Assembly: GCA_027575765.1 (NCBI GenBank)
Contig: JANBPT010000069.1
Location: forward strand, 1-64,000
Length of the DNA: 64,000 nt
Origin: Tieghemiomyces parasiticus
Taxonomy: Eukaryota; Kickxellomycota; Dimargaritomycetes; Dimargaritales; Dimargaritaceae
Direction of reading: 5' to 3'
Shown: positions 54,087 through 64,000 of the stretch, piece by piece
Layout: the number at the start of each line of letters is the position of its first letter
How positions within the stretch are numbered: the first letter of the stretch is position 1
Notes under the pieces: model-generated
What the model was told of the DNA's origin: nothing
What the model saw: only the letters and a program-made list of their open reading frames with translations
Database searches by the model: none
Position numbers and translations under genes: made by a program

Positions 54087-54157
54087 GCGCAGATGGTTTA
54101 GTGGTATAATTATCGCCTGCCACGCGATAGACCGGGGTTCGATTCCCCGTCTGCGCA
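54087..54157 (+). tRNA. tRNA-Gly (GCC), copy 2
   Basis: 71 nt, identical to the copy at 30487-30557: acceptor GCGCAGA/TCTGCGC, anticodon loop CTGCCAC (GCC), T-loop GGTTCGATTCC. A T-rich stretch follows (CATTTTTTG), the Pol III terminator. Confidence 0.97.
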
Positions 54158-54292
54158 CATTTTTTGTTTGTTTCGCCGACACCTCTGTGGCGGCCACCGG
54201 TGCCCTTTTTTTTTGTGCGTCTAGTCTACGACATCGCATTATAGAAATAGAATATAGATCAAGAAGCGTCGATCTTTATTACCAGGGAAAGC

Positions 54293-55645
54293 TTAGTCCA
54301 TACGCATCTCCTTGAAATGGGACGACTGGGAAATCATTTCAACCAGGCGGGGGAGGTCCGGGTGGCATAGAGTTTTGTTGAGCAGGCTTTCAAACTCGGG
54401 GCCGTCTAGTTGCATAACGTGGGCCCACGCATGCTCGAGCGGAGTGGGAGGTGGCGGGAGCGATATGGCGGCCGTAGGGGCTATAATGGGTGGCGGTGCG
54501 TGGTGGTCGGTCATGGAAAGGGAGTTTGTCCGTTGTGAGAGGGCGACGGCCACGCCATCGTAGGAGCCGACTGGGTAGTGGGAGTCGGACCGATGGTGCA
54601 GGGGACTCGGGGTCGAGGGCATGACCATCGGGAGGCAGGTCTGTGAGGCGGAACCGAAAGGGCTGGGGAAGGGCGAGCTAGATAATCCGGAGGAGGGTGT
54701 CGCGGATGGACCGCCGGCTAACGAGACCTGGGAGTGTGAAGGGATGCTGGGGACGGCGGAGGTTTGGACGACCCGGCGACACGGCATGTACCGCTGCAGC
54801 ACACGCTCGCACTGGGCGAGGTGCTCAGGGTCGAGGAATTGGACCCGGAACTGGCGTAGGGCCGGGTTGGGAGATGGTTTGGTCTCGGAGGGAGCGCCCT
54901 GCGAGAAGTAGAGGGTGTCGCCCGGGCCGCTGTCCACCTGCATACTTGTCGAAGAGCCGCTGTCGGCGGAAGCGGTTGCTACTGCTGCCGTTTCAGCGGA
55001 GTAGTACCGGAATGTCAAGGTCGTTCCTTTGGCCAGTGCCTTAAGGCGTGCGGCCTTCACCTGGCTATAGGTGAGCGCCAGTTGTTCCTGACCATTGGTG
55101 TATAGATTGAATGGAAGAGGGGAGGCGGAAGGGCAGTCGGCACCGCCGTTGGTGGGGATTTTGTAGGCTCGATGTTTTGCACCGGAGAGCGGCAGGTGGC
55201 ACAAAGGAGGCTGACACTTGGCGGCGTGCCCGACCTATTGAGCACACCCTGTGACCTCCTGAAGGCTTTTATCCTCGCCTCTTGACGCGGACAGGGAATG
55301 GTCTGTTCTACAGTCATCACGCTACACGATCGGGTAGCAGACAACTGAGTACTTCACTCGTCACTACTATGCAGGTCAATGATCGTGGACGGATTGTAGG
55401 TCGGCCGGCCGCTGTCACCTCCGCCACCCGCTTCATCACCCCCCTATATGACTTACATAGATATTCTGCCCGGAACCTCGGCCAGCATGTACGCGCAGGG
55501 TGGGGCCGAAGCAATCGACGGTAAGCTGGAACCCAGCGACAGGCGGTGTGATCCAGAGACATTGAGTGGAGGCAGCCGATGGGGAGCTACCGACGTAGGC
55601 GTACTCCCGCAGGTCAAACACGAAGGGGAGCTCCGAGTTGGCCAT
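54293..55645 (-). CDS. REC114-like meiotic recombination protein (tentative)
   Basis: Proposed exons 55645-55457 and 55210-54293 (donor TAT/GTAAGT, acceptor GTGTCAG, phase 0) give 368 residues. The layout fits REC114, a cofactor of Spo11-induced meiotic breaks: an N-terminal PH-like part (FDLREYAYV, LWITPPVAGFQLTVDCFG, then TTLTFRYYS and LRQFRVQFLDPEHLAQCERV), a long Ser/Pro-rich middle, and a short C-terminal helix (LLNKTLCHPDLPRLVEMIS) where REC114 normally binds partners. All of these are weak, pattern-level matches; REC114 evolves fast and I could not confirm it by comparison. An alternative start 12 nt upstream (55657) is possible. If not REC114, it is an unknown PH-like protein. Confidence 0.5.
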
Positions 55646-56771
55646 TATCACCCCCAATGAAACGGGTCAGTGGTAGAATATGAGGGGTAGCTACCAGTCC
55701 TAGATTGTGGTGTTACCAGGAGTGTCGGGCCTGGTGATGAGTCGCGGCGGTTTTTAGGGAAATAGAAGCTGGGTTCGATAATCACCGTGGAACAGCGAGA
55801 AAGGGAAGGAATGGAGGCAGAAGATGGCCTGGCAAGGCGGCTGACACGGCCGAGGGTCGTCAACGGGTTAGCTCGCCTGGTGTCGATGCTCCGCATATAT
55901 GGCCGTGGCGGGCTGGGCGCCTAAATGCGCAACCCCGACCACCTTCGCTGGTGAGGCTGGCTTGGTCCTGCCCACGTGGGTTGGCCATATATAGCTATGT
56001 ACGCTCTGGCTCGGTCTATGCGCCTCCCCCGTTTTTACCCGGAACCTTCCGAAGACGCCCTGCGCCTCTGGAATCGAACTCAGGGAGAGGCGATGCGCAT
56101 TCCGTCCAGGCCCGGTGTCCTGAAGTTTTTGTGTAAGGTATCTCGTGGTTATTGCTCAAGGGTCAGGGGGCTCCCGTAGCCACCCCCCACTCTTCCCCTG
56201 CCTAGGATTCCAATTGGGTCCAATGGGATTGCGCCTAAAGCCCACGTTCACCTCCTCTGCTCCAAAGGGCGGCAGGTGGCCGCCCTTCTAGCCCAATGTG
56301 GGATGAACCTCTATGGTAGGCCTACCCTGCAGAGACGGGCTGTTTACCAGGCCTTGGCGTGGCCCTGGCCTAGGCAATTGCCACCATAATGCGTGAGCTT
56401 CGCAATCGCCGCAACTGCTGATGGCGCCTACGGGGCGACCTGGTCCCCAAGCCCTGACCCCAGTACCGCCGAGTTTGCATCATTCCTGACTATCACGATT
56501 CTATCTCCTTCCTTCTCTACCCCTCCCCGTCCTCAATCTTTTCATAAATAGCCGCCGTCATGTCGCGTGTCGCACTTAAGGCACATTAAATAAACCCATC
56601 CCCCCTCTTCCTCCCCTCCGTCATTGCTTACGCCGCCTGCTGTCCAGCTGCTGCTGCCTTCTGCGACCCACCTTCCCCGTTACCGCCGTCATCTTTCATC
56701 ATCTCGGGAAAAATAAAAGAGTACCCACTCCCCTTGCCCACTCACACATCAGAGCGAATCCGCGCGCCGCC
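55646..56771. other. Intergenic region, possibly with a small gene
   Basis: 1.1 kb between the REC114-like gene and the CsbD-like gene. A possible small two-exon gene lies at 56018-56389 (separate entry), with CATATATAG at about 55987-55994, some 25 bp upstream. The 250 bp before 56772 are pyrimidine-rich (CCTCCCCTCC, CTTCCT), as in other leaders here. Confidence 0.4.
56018..56389 (+). CDS. Possible small two-exon protein (low confidence)
   Basis: If exon 1 (56018-56130) is joined to exon 2 (56206-56389) through a GTGTAA donor and a CCTAG acceptor, a 98-residue frame results: MRLPRFYPEPSEDALRLWNR at the start and ALAWPWPRQLPP at the end. An upstream ATG (55997) would add 7 residues but overlaps the TATA-like element. 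The donor is weak, and the stronger GTAAGG two bases later gives a stop. No family recognised. The call rests on an open frame across a plausible junction and codon-like composition only. Confidence 0.25.
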
Positions 56772-57743
56772 ATGGCCCCTTCCCCTCCGCCACCCAATGG
56801 CCGGACATCCCTGACGTCATTTACCGGTCCTGCTTTGTCCAGCCGAGGTTCTGGTCGGATCTCTATCGCGGCCGGGAAGACCCCGGCGTATAAAGGCTCG
56901 CCACTCGCCCGCAACTGCAGCGATATTAGTGTCGCTTCCTCCTTTGACGCCTCGTTCTTTTCTGATTCTTCTCTCGACGAGCCCGAGTCCCCACTCTCCC
57001 TCTCTTTCATTGAAAACTGCGAAGACTACCTTGCTACCGGCCCCACCATGCCCTCTGCCTCCAGCAGTAACTACAGTGCCTCGGGGGGCTTCAAAGCCGC
57101 GGCACCTCCGCTCTCTCCAAAGCACGCCGCCGAGATGGCTGCCATCCAGTCTGACCTGCGCCGCTCACGACAGTCGCCTATTGGAATCCATACCTTTCCG
57201 GCCCCTGCCCCGCGGGCTCGCCCCCACCCTATAGCCTCCTCGGCCTCATCCTCCGCTGGTGCGCGGAAGCCTGTCCCGCGGCCCCTTGCCGCGTCGCGTC
57301 AGAGCAAGCCTCTCCCGGACCTACCCAACAGGACTACCGCCAAGACCAACAGCACCCGGACGAAGGCTACCTCGCCCGCCACCTCGCATTCCTCCCTGGC
57401 GCCTTCGGACTCTTCGGCTGCATCCTCTACCCCATCGACCAACTCTACACCCCTCAAGCCCACCTTAGTCGAGCGCCTGTTTGCGTCCAAGAAGACTGAT
57501 GCCACCGGGATGAACACCATTGGCAGCACCTTCAACCCCGCGGACTCCTTCCACTTATCACACCCAGATAACCCGCAGCGCGTGGCTGGGTTCTCCGAAA
57601 AGGTAAAGGGCGCCATCATGCACGGCTTTGGCCACCTGCTTGGCAGGCCCGAGTGGGAAGACAAGGGAACCCGTCAGAAGGCGATGGGCGAAGCAGAGAT
57701 GCAGGCCGCCCGCGCCCTCAATACCCAGAAGCTGTTCACGTAA
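56772..57743 (+). CDS. CsbD-like domain protein
   Basis: 323 residues, one exon; the ATG sits in CGCCATGGCC. About 260 N-terminal residues are Ser/Pro/Ala-rich and disordered. The C-terminal part (residues about 274-315) reads FSEKVKGAIMHGFGHLLGRP, then KGTRQKAMGEAEMQAARAL, which follows the CsbD-like pattern KVKG..., G-x-L-x-G, KG...G-x-A. CsbD-like proteins are small stress-associated proteins of unclear biochemistry in bacteria and fungi. A second protein with the same type of repeat lies 3.7 kb away (61401). The long disordered arm is unusual next to the short classical members. Confidence 0.65.
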   Translation: MAPSPPPPNGRTSLTSFTGPALSSRGSGRISIAAGKTPAYKGSPLARNCSDISVASSFDASFFSDSSLDEPESPLSLSFIENCEDYLATGPTMPSASSSNYSASGGFKAAAPPLSPKHAAEMAAIQSDLRRSRQSPIGIHTFPAPAPRARPHPIASSASSSAGARKPVPRPLAASRQSKPLPDLPNRTTAKTNSTRTKATSPATSHSSLAPSDSSAASSTPSTNSTPLKPTLVERLFASKKTDATGMNTIGSTFNPADSFHLSHPDNPQRVAGFSEKVKGAIMHGFGHLLGRPEWEDKGTRQKAMGEAEMQAARALNTQKLFT

Positions 57744-58292
57744 AAAGTAGCCCATATATTCTACGAGATAAACCTCGGCCCTGTCGTCTACTGTACCGAG
57801 CCTGCATTACTACCTAAACCTGCACTCTCATCTATACCCTCTTCTATATGTTTCACGTCACGTTTTCCTTGTTATGATTTAAGCGCCTGCCTGCTCGCAC
57901 CAGCTGACTATGTCCACACTATTACCCCCCCCCTCTCAGCACTGTATTCGTTACCATATCCTAGATGTACCCACTCATGTATTTTTATGACCATGTACCG
58001 ATGGCCTCCCCTGCTGTCTCAACCCCCCATTTGACAAATCAGGCAATTAAAACCCCTCACGATTCAACCGTTTTATAAAAGTTATCAAATGGACAGTGGC
58101 CTCGAAATCCGACACGTGAATGGTAGTCACGAAATTACTGACTTGCAGTGGCTAACTATAGTCCCACAGTCGGGAAGCTGACCTGATTGTCGGCCGTTGA
58201 CGGTGTTGATACCAATTCTAGGAGAGGGAATCCCAACGTAAGGACACACTGCGGGCCTACCATCCTACGCTTGGAGACCACGGCCGCCTCCC
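57744..58292. other. Gap between convergent CsbD-like and Thr-rich genes
   Basis: 549 bp; AT-rich after about 57840. AATTAAAA at about 58045 could serve as a poly(A) signal. Nothing else recognised. Confidence 0.45.
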
Positions 58293-59012
58293 TCAGGCTA
58301 TCACGGCGAATGAAGCATCCCCGTTTGCGGGTATAGGTTCAAACACTAGAGCGGTGGTGTAGAGGTCATCAGCAGGCTGGTGGACTACGGCGCGGTAACC
58401 TGAAGCGGCCTTAAAGTTCCAGTTGTAGGGTGTATCCAGGGCACGCACTAGGTACTTTGCATTCGACGCCACCGCAGCACTAGTATCGACGCGGTAGCAC
58501 TCAAAATTGAACCCGGGAAGAGGGCCGGTCAACCCCACCGAATCACCATCAGGGCGACTGGGGTCCGAAGCTTGGATGCCGACCTGCGGGTCTGGGGTGT
58601 CCGGGTAGATGAACTGGGTGCCGCAAACCACCGAGGCCTTACCCTGGGCCATGTTGTGGAGGTAAGACGTATAATCGGCGAGAACTTGGGCACGGTCGGC
58701 GAGGGACCAGGGTTGGGTCGTAATGGTGCCTAGCGTAGCGGTGCAGGATGGCTGGGCAACCGTAGTATCGGTAGGAGGGATAGCAGCCGTGTCGTCTGCG
58801 GTGGTTGTGGCCGTGTACAATTCGAAAGTGGTAGCGGTCGAGTCCTCGCCAGTGGTGGTGGCGGTGCTTGTGTCACCTACAATGATGGTCATGGTGATGG
58901 AACCGGCGGCACTATCGATGGGTGAGGTTGGAGTGGAGTAATCGACCGTGTCCTGCGTCCTGACGCCCTTGGCGGCCAGGGTCAGAAGTGTGAGCAGCGA
59001 GCGGGCGAGCAT
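58293..59012 (-). CDS. Secreted Thr-rich protein of unknown function
   Basis: 239 residues from the ATG at 59012, chosen because MLARSLLTLLTLAAKGVRTQ is a signal peptide; an earlier ATG (59087) would put 25 polar residues in front of it. Residues about 25-85 are Thr/Ser/Asp-rich, suited to O-mannosylation. A compact region follows (CTATLGTITTQPWSLADRAQ, VVCGTQFIYPD, FNFECYRVDTS) with three Cys and many aromatics. No GPI signal at the C-terminus (ends FAVIA) and no known domain. It could be a wall or secreted protein; function unknown. Confidence 0.65.
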   Translation of the reverse strand: MLARSLLTLLTLAAKGVRTQDTVDYSTPTSPIDSAAGSITMTIIVGDTSTATTTGEDSTATTFELYTATTTADDTAAIPPTDTTVAQPSCTATLGTITTQPWSLADRAQVLADYTSYLHNMAQGKASVVCGTQFIYPDTPDPQVGIQASDPSRPDGDSVGLTGPLPGFNFECYRVDTSAAVASNAKYLVRALDTPYNWNFKAASGYRAVVHQPADDLYTTALVFEPIPANGDASFAVIA

Positions 59013-61234
59013 GGTGCAAGTATAACGAGTGCAATAGTAACAGGTACTTTGATAGTCAATAGTCGCTCCTACGACGGCAGTGCGCATGAAAGATACCTGG
59101 TTAGGTTTGGTGCAACGGTGTGTCGCTTGGTGGCCAACGAAATTCCCTTATATATCAGCGTTACCTAAACCTACCTCGTTTTTCAGCGACAGCGTAAGAT
59201 CGTACAGGAACAATACAGTGGTGCAAGGGGTGAGTGATACGCTTACGGCACCCGGCCCGCACAAGTCTTGGTGGGTGTGCTATAATAATTACTATTATTT
59301 CTTAAGAGCCTAAATAAACTCCTAGAATTGGTGTGCCCTGGTATATCTAGCTCTTTATACGTTACCGATATAGCCTGTCGCTTCCAATCCACTCTCACAC
59401 GTACACCTGATGACGGGGGGGGCGAAATCATTCGGCGCAACGTACGGCCGAAGGTTGCAGCGGGCGTGGAGTTTCAATTGGGGTATCTGTAAAACGTAAT
59501 TTGCGTGGGATACATATTCAGACCTAGGCTAGTTCGCAGCCTTCCTCCGTTGTGCAACCTAATAAGATGAGAGATATCTCCCTTCGCGTGGCTAAGAGAC
59601 GTTAGATCCCATCAATTCTGCCGCACACCTGCGATTTTAATTCTGAGGCAGGCCATTCGCATAGACCCATCGGCTGCAATGGAGGGAATGGACAGGTTGG
59701 TGTCGCTGCACTGGCATTCCGCTTTACCTATATTGGCGGAATTAGAACAATAAACCCTCTCCCCCCCCCGAGACCTTGCTGTAGGTCAAACACCACAGAA
59801 ACCATCTAAACACTGTGATTTAATCATACTTTTCTGCGGGGCATATGGCAGCCGGGTTACCCGCCTTGGCCTTTTTTTCGTACTCTATCCAGGTCTGTTC
59901 TCAGGCTGACCAATGACGCACCGACATCGGCCATTCTGAGCGGCGCGTCGCTCACCAGGGTTGGCGGACTATCCAGGACGTTCGTATGAAGAGCCGTCGG
60001 AAAATGAGAGTCGCTGTTTTGCGGGGACGGGTAGCTGGCGGAATTACTGGCGGCTAGACGATACGTCACAGGGTTCAGCTGACCTAACCACCCGTCCCTC
60101 TTTTTGAATGACATCGTGGAATAATCAGCTACAGTCACGGTTTACGAACAGAGCCTCCCCCCCCCCACCGATATAGCCGATCGAGGAGTCGCATCTCATC
60201 CGAAGTGGGCCTCTAAACATCTATTTTGCTTTCCTGATAGCCTTGCCACGTACATAATAAAAATACTGAAAATCTGGTCTTTCCTCAACTTTCTACATAC
60301 TAGAAGGTAGGTATGCCAGGACTCTGTTATTTTACACTCACACAAGAATAGATGTATTTAGAAACCACCTAGCGTAGTATCAATGCGGTGAAACGGTATG
60401 TGATTGGCGACAAGTATCTCAGATTCCACGCATGAGCGGTGGGGTCAGGACTGGGTTAAAGTTGGCGTTTTGCTGTGACGTAACCGATTATTAACTAGGT
60501 GCAACCATGGAGCTACTATGATAAATATCGGTTCAAACTCCGATGCGACGGCCTAACCGCAACGGCCGTTGCGCCTCATTTTGGTATGGAACCTAGGGCC
60601 GGTCATAGGCGAACAGTAAATGAACATCTGGTCAAATATTATAATTTAATGAAGCAAAAAATGAATTGAGGGAGATGGGCCACGTATAACGCTATCCGCC
60701 TGCTTGACATACCAAATTAGACCCTGGCGATAAACACCGACTTGACCCAACACGTCGCGAGAGTGAACAGGAAATACGTCATAACAGGGTGCCCCTTCTT
60801 GGTGTGCGGTAACCCACCCTTCCTTTCCCATTACCACTGGCTTCACATTGGGAGCTACTCTGACGTAGGACCAATGGTGGGCAGCTCTGCCGCGTTCGCG
60901 TGATTGCCTCTCTGCCCCCTGACCTCACGGGTGTTGCTGCGGCGGTCCGCTTGGCTAGGGTGGCCGTGGCATATGCCTACTTTCCATACTTTCTATTTCC
61001 TAATTAGGCTGCGGCCACTGTCATATCGCACGCCCTTCCGTCACCAACCGACCACCTTTCTGTCTGGTGTAGAATGTGATCTCATTTAACGCCCTCAATG
61101 GCGTTCGGATGCCGCGCTGCCCGTCGATGTCATTGTGACCAGCTTATGTCTCATGCATGTTTGTATCTCCGGCCACTGTGGAGGCCCGGGTTTCAGAGAC
61201 GAGTTCACCAGTCACAGTTGGGTGTCCCTGGATG
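59013..61234. other. Gene-poor region
   Basis: 2.2 kb. A TATATAA-like element lies at about 59148-59155 on the minus side of the Thr-rich gene. A 93-residue minus frame (59857-60138) starts MTVADYSTMSFKKRDGWLGQ and ends DLDRVRKKGQGG; it might be a small gene but nothing supports it beyond the frame. The rest is AT-rich with C-runs (59761, 60155). Confidence 0.4.
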
Positions 61235-61242
61235 TATAAAAA
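61235..61242 (+). promoter_or_regulatory. TATA box of the 61401 gene
   Basis: TATAAAAA 159 bp upstream of the ATG. The leader between them is rich in C, A and T with few G, as in highly expressed fungal genes. Confidence 0.6.
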
Positions 61243-61400
61243 TGAAACTCCGCCCTGGCCCTACACCACTACTATCATCACCTACCACTCACAGACATCA
61301 TCTTTTACCTTAGACACCCAACCAATTGCCTCCCCCTTACTACAAATAATCCTATATAACTACACATTACTTCTTCTGACTCTCTTCACTCGGTTTCAAA

Positions 61401-61916
61401 ATGTTTGACAAGCATTACAACGCTCCCGTCCCCAATGCAGGCTATGGTACCAGCGGTATGAATATGCCCGAGGCCAACCCCAACTACCAGGCCGCTAGCT
61501 CGGGCATGACCAACCCCATGTCCCAGGGCCAGGGTGCTGCCTACCATCAGGGGAATGGCCCCGTTGCCGCCGGTAACTTCAACAACGGCAATAACCCTAT
61601 GGGGGTCCACACCGCCAATACCCACGGCGCCCGGGTCGCCCCTAGCAAGGCAGCCGGTTACGTCAAGGAGATGAAGGGCAGCCTGAACGGCGCCCTGGGT
61701 AGCATCACTGGTTCCAGGAGCCTGAAGGTCAAGGGGTACCAGGAGAAGCTTGACGGCCGCGCTGAGATTCAGGCCGCCAAGGCCAATAAGTTTAACAAGG
61801 CAACCGCCCAGTACCAGGGTGCCGGCGCATCCAAGGTCTATGGCGGTCCCGTCAACCACACGACAGCCAACGCCCAGCAGAACTATGCTGCCATGAAGAT
61901 GAACAAGAATATGTAA
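61401..61916 (+). CDS. CsbD-like stress protein, Gly/Asn-rich
   Basis: 171 residues, one exon. The first 80 residues are Asn/Gly/Met/Pro-rich (MFDKHYNAPVPNAGYGTSGM, FNNGNNPMG). Residues about 89-128 read YVKEMKGSLNGALGSITGSR, then KVKGYQEKLDGRAEIQAAKA, the CsbD-like pattern. The tail is Asn/Gln-rich and ends MKMNKNM. Similar small fungal proteins are abundant and stress-linked, and one fungal relative was described as binding cruciform DNA; the role here is unknown. The consensus TATA box, short leader and strong codon bias suggest high expression. Confidence 0.75.
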   Translation: MFDKHYNAPVPNAGYGTSGMNMPEANPNYQAASSGMTNPMSQGQGAAYHQGNGPVAAGNFNNGNNPMGVHTANTHGARVAPSKAAGYVKEMKGSLNGALGSITGSRSLKVKGYQEKLDGRAEIQAAKANKFNKATAQYQGAGASKVYGGPVNHTTANAQQNYAAMKMNKNM

Positions 61917-62607
61917 AAATCCATCGTTTGCTGATACCTTTCCATACTTCGTGGCTTGTTTATTGATATCGTCTACCCCTTTCTTTCGCCCAATTTTCCG
62001 CCCTTTTGTTATTGTGCCCATCAAATATATGACGATGTAGCAACTCTTCGATTTATACATACCTGTTTTCCCTCTCCCTTCTAACTGCACTTTTCAATTG
62101 TATTAAAATATACAACACCACTCTACACGCTCACATTGGTTTTGGTTAAGGTCTTCCCTGGAGAAAAATAAACCCTCGCACCGTTGCTCATCCATAGACT
62201 TCTCAAAAAAAAAACGTACGGGGCTCATTACAAACAGCTTAAAATCAAGAGCTTACCAGGAGGGGTTCTTCATGAGACCCACACCTCCACAGTATAGTCA
62301 AACCGGATCAGAGCGGGGTAAAGCTCCACGCCCCCTCGGAGTTCTGATCAGTAAGTATCAGGCTATCAGCCGGGCCAGGTGCTGAACTGACCCCCCCCCG
62401 CGCTGAAATTAGGTATAATCCCCTGAAAAGCTGCGTAAAATTACGGGTACAGCGGCAGGGCCCATGCGGCCTAGGTGGAGGCGGGTAGTCTAAGGGTCCA
62501 CGACGCAAGCCAAGTGATCTGAAACAGGATCGAGAAGCAGCTACACGCTGTAAACCTATTCTCTTCCTCGTCGTGATGAACGTTTAGAATCCCCGCCCTA
62601 CGCATCT
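61917..62607. other. Intergenic region
   Basis: About 690 bp. TATTAAAATATA at about 62100 may end the previous transcript. A run of 9 C lies at 62391-62399. No gene. Confidence 0.45.
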
Positions 62608-62614
62608 TATAAAA
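62608..62614 (+). promoter_or_regulatory. TATA box of the 62639 gene
   Basis: TATAAAA only 25 bp before the first in-frame ATG (62639). This close spacing would place transcription initiation near that ATG, so translation may start at the next Met (62741). Confidence 0.5.
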
Positions 62615-62638
62615 GCGGTGCCTGCTACCTATTTGGCC

Positions 62639-63697
62639 ATGCTATCCATTTGTCTGCCCTCGTATTCTGGCGTTATTGGCCGCCTTTTACTTCGCATCGT
62701 TCTCCAGTTATTATTTTTTGGCCAGGAGATCTTGGTCGCTATGTCTCTCAGCTTTTCTTCCTTTGGTCTGCTCAACGTAAACAGGGGGTTCCTTCTTGTT
62801 TACCACAAACACCCGGAGATTACCATTGGCGTGGAGCCCTGTGAGCACTTAAACTGCCTCCGAGGGCTCAAGACTGACGTACCAGTCTTTTACAACCTCC
62901 AGGCTCCGTTCGACGATAACAACCGGGCCGACTACAACCGCTTCCCGGCTGTAATCACCCCGGCCGAATTGGTGGACATCCGCGCTTCTCTGGATGCCGG
63001 GTCGATGAGCCTTCAAGAGCTGATCTGTAAGCGCTGGACCGTCACCATGCGGTTCCTCCAGAGCCTGGCCCAGGATAGCCGCGTGGACGACCTGGCCTGC
63101 CAGACGAGCTTGGCGCTTCACGCGGCCATTAGTGACTTACAGCCTAACACCAATACCGTGAGCGCCTCGGAAATCCTTCTACATATGCTTAGTTTCCCGG
63201 TCCCCACCTCGCAGGTTCCGGCAACCCTACTCGAGAATAAGAAGCAGTGCAGCGGCCTGGCTTTGTTGATCAACACCACGATGTGCTTTGACATGTTCCT
63301 CTCCGCGTGTACAAAGGATCTCAACCACCGCCCCCCACTCCGTAAACTTCTATCGCCGTACTTTGCCGGTCACCTTGAAACGGCTGTCAAGTTCCTAGAG
63401 GTTCTTATACAATGGATTACGAAGGTGACGGTTATGGTGGTGCCAGGTAATCTGACCACGCGAGTCGCTTGGCACACAAACGCCATCGAAGGCCTGAAAT
63501 TCTTGGATCGTACCTTGACCACCGCGCGGCCGCATGTACTTGCGGTTAAAGGAGGTCTCGAGCGACTGGAAGGGATGCCAGTTATCCATCACGTTGCACT
63601 GGGCCCGTATGTCGATCGCCTGGATGCCATCCACTTCCACCTCATTGATTTATTCGTTTATGTGCGCCGTTTCCGTCGCCACGTAAGAGGGCTCTAA
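62639..63697 (+). CDS. Unrecognised protein with hydrophobic N-terminus
   Basis: One exon; 352 residues from 62639, or 318 from the Met at 62741 (MSLSFSSFGLLNVNRG). From the first Met, residues about 11-34 (GVIGRLLLRIVLQLLFFGQE) are hydrophobic and could be a signal anchor. The remainder is mostly helical, with EPCEHLNCLRG, VDDLACQTSLALHAAISDL, LLINTTMCFDMFL and a basic end (VYVRRFRRHVRGL). No family recognised. The TATA box lies very close upstream, favouring the second Met, in which case no signal remains. Confidence 0.6.
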   Translation: MLSICLPSYSGVIGRLLLRIVLQLLFFGQEILVAMSLSFSSFGLLNVNRGFLLVYHKHPEITIGVEPCEHLNCLRGLKTDVPVFYNLQAPFDDNNRADYNRFPAVITPAELVDIRASLDAGSMSLQELICKRWTVTMRFLQSLAQDSRVDDLACQTSLALHAAISDLQPNTNTVSASEILLHMLSFPVPTSQVPATLLENKKQCSGLALLINTTMCFDMFLSACTKDLNHRPPLRKLLSPYFAGHLETAVKFLEVLIQWITKVTVMVVPGNLTTRVAWHTNAIEGLKFLDRTLTTARPHVLAVKGGLERLEGMPVIHHVALGPYVDRLDAIHFHLIDLFVYVRRFRRHVRGL

Positions 63698-64000
63698 TAG
63701 AATTCGAGTAAAGCTGTAACGCCTTGCAGGTTGCGGAATCGAAATAGTTTCTGATTCGAGCAATGGAGCGCAAACATCGGACAGCACGCTTTCTTCTAAA
63801 TCCATACTGCCCCTAACCGACCCTGAAAGAATACTTTGATGTACGGGATGTCAAACATGACGTTCTGGGAATAACGATAATGGACACCAGACCGTTTTAC
63901 TGGGACTAATGGCGACTCAGAATGTCAGCCATATTGTTATAAATATCATTTTAATTATTGACGTTAATAAATAGGTAAATAACGGTTGAAAATAACGAAA
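63698..64000. other. Right end of window
   Basis: 303 bp, increasingly AT-rich, after the last gene; nothing recognised. Confidence 0.5.

Noticed and set aside
60525..60545. tRNA B-box-like GGTTCAAACTCC
   Set aside because: No acceptor or anticodon stem can be paired around it.

Overview
The window is nuclear DNA from a fungus. The evidence is short spliceosomal introns (about 55-350 nt, GTAAGT-type donors), compact genes on both strands, a GH17 cell-wall glucanase, a fungal Cys12-type cysteine synthase, ATG10, and solo LTRs beside tRNA genes. Coding DNA is GC-rich, gene-poor stretches are AT-rich, and several genes are recognisable only by their core motifs. This fits an early-diverging lineage (for example Zoopagomycota/Kickxellomycotina), but that placement is a guess and not shown by the sequence.

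Layout. Positions 1-7144 contain no gene I can name; strand composition is strongly asymmetric, with fragments that may be exons. A CtIP/Sae2/Ctp1-type endonuclease activator follows (7145-8158). After an AT-rich gap come holocytochrome c synthase (10274-11507, minus), the DEAD-box helicase ROK1/DDX52 (12090-14215), and a gene combining a signal peptide with an F-box-like motif (15023-16439). At 16764-17666 two solo LTRs of different families sit directly upstream of tRNA-Ser(GCT). Next are a secreted GH17 enzyme (19793-20713), a long TERT gene (21079-25345, minus), mitochondrial cysteine synthase (26049-27438), proteasome ATPase Rpt6 (27782-29315, minus), tRNA-Gly(GCC), F-actin capping protein beta (30877-31826, minus), NTF2 (32682-33056), NOP2 (34293-36176), ATG10 (36417-37564, minus), eIF3m (38376-39832), a large F-box/LRR protein (41274-45107), an LSH/HELLS/DDM1-type remodeler (45589-48618, minus), and two unrecognised proteins (50213-52856). 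A second LTR pair, in the opposite order, lies upstream of another tRNA-Gly(GCC) (53264-54157). The right end holds a REC114-like gene (54293-55645, minus), two CsbD-like stress proteins (56772-57743, 61401-61916), a Thr-rich secreted protein (58293-59012, minus) and one more unrecognised protein (62639-63697).

There is no operon-like or pathway cluster. Most genes are housekeeping: ribosome biogenesis (ROK1, NOP2), translation (eIF3m), proteasome, nuclear transport, actin, autophagy. Three genes deal with DNA ends or breaks: CtIP/Sae2 (end resection), TERT (telomeres) and the REC114-like gene (meiotic breaks). The most distinctive structural signal is the pair of tRNA loci carrying the same two LTR families in swapped order, which points to LTR retrotransposons that target tRNA genes. 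Gene models were built by eye from splice signals, reading phase and remembered family motifs; no database or RNA data were used.
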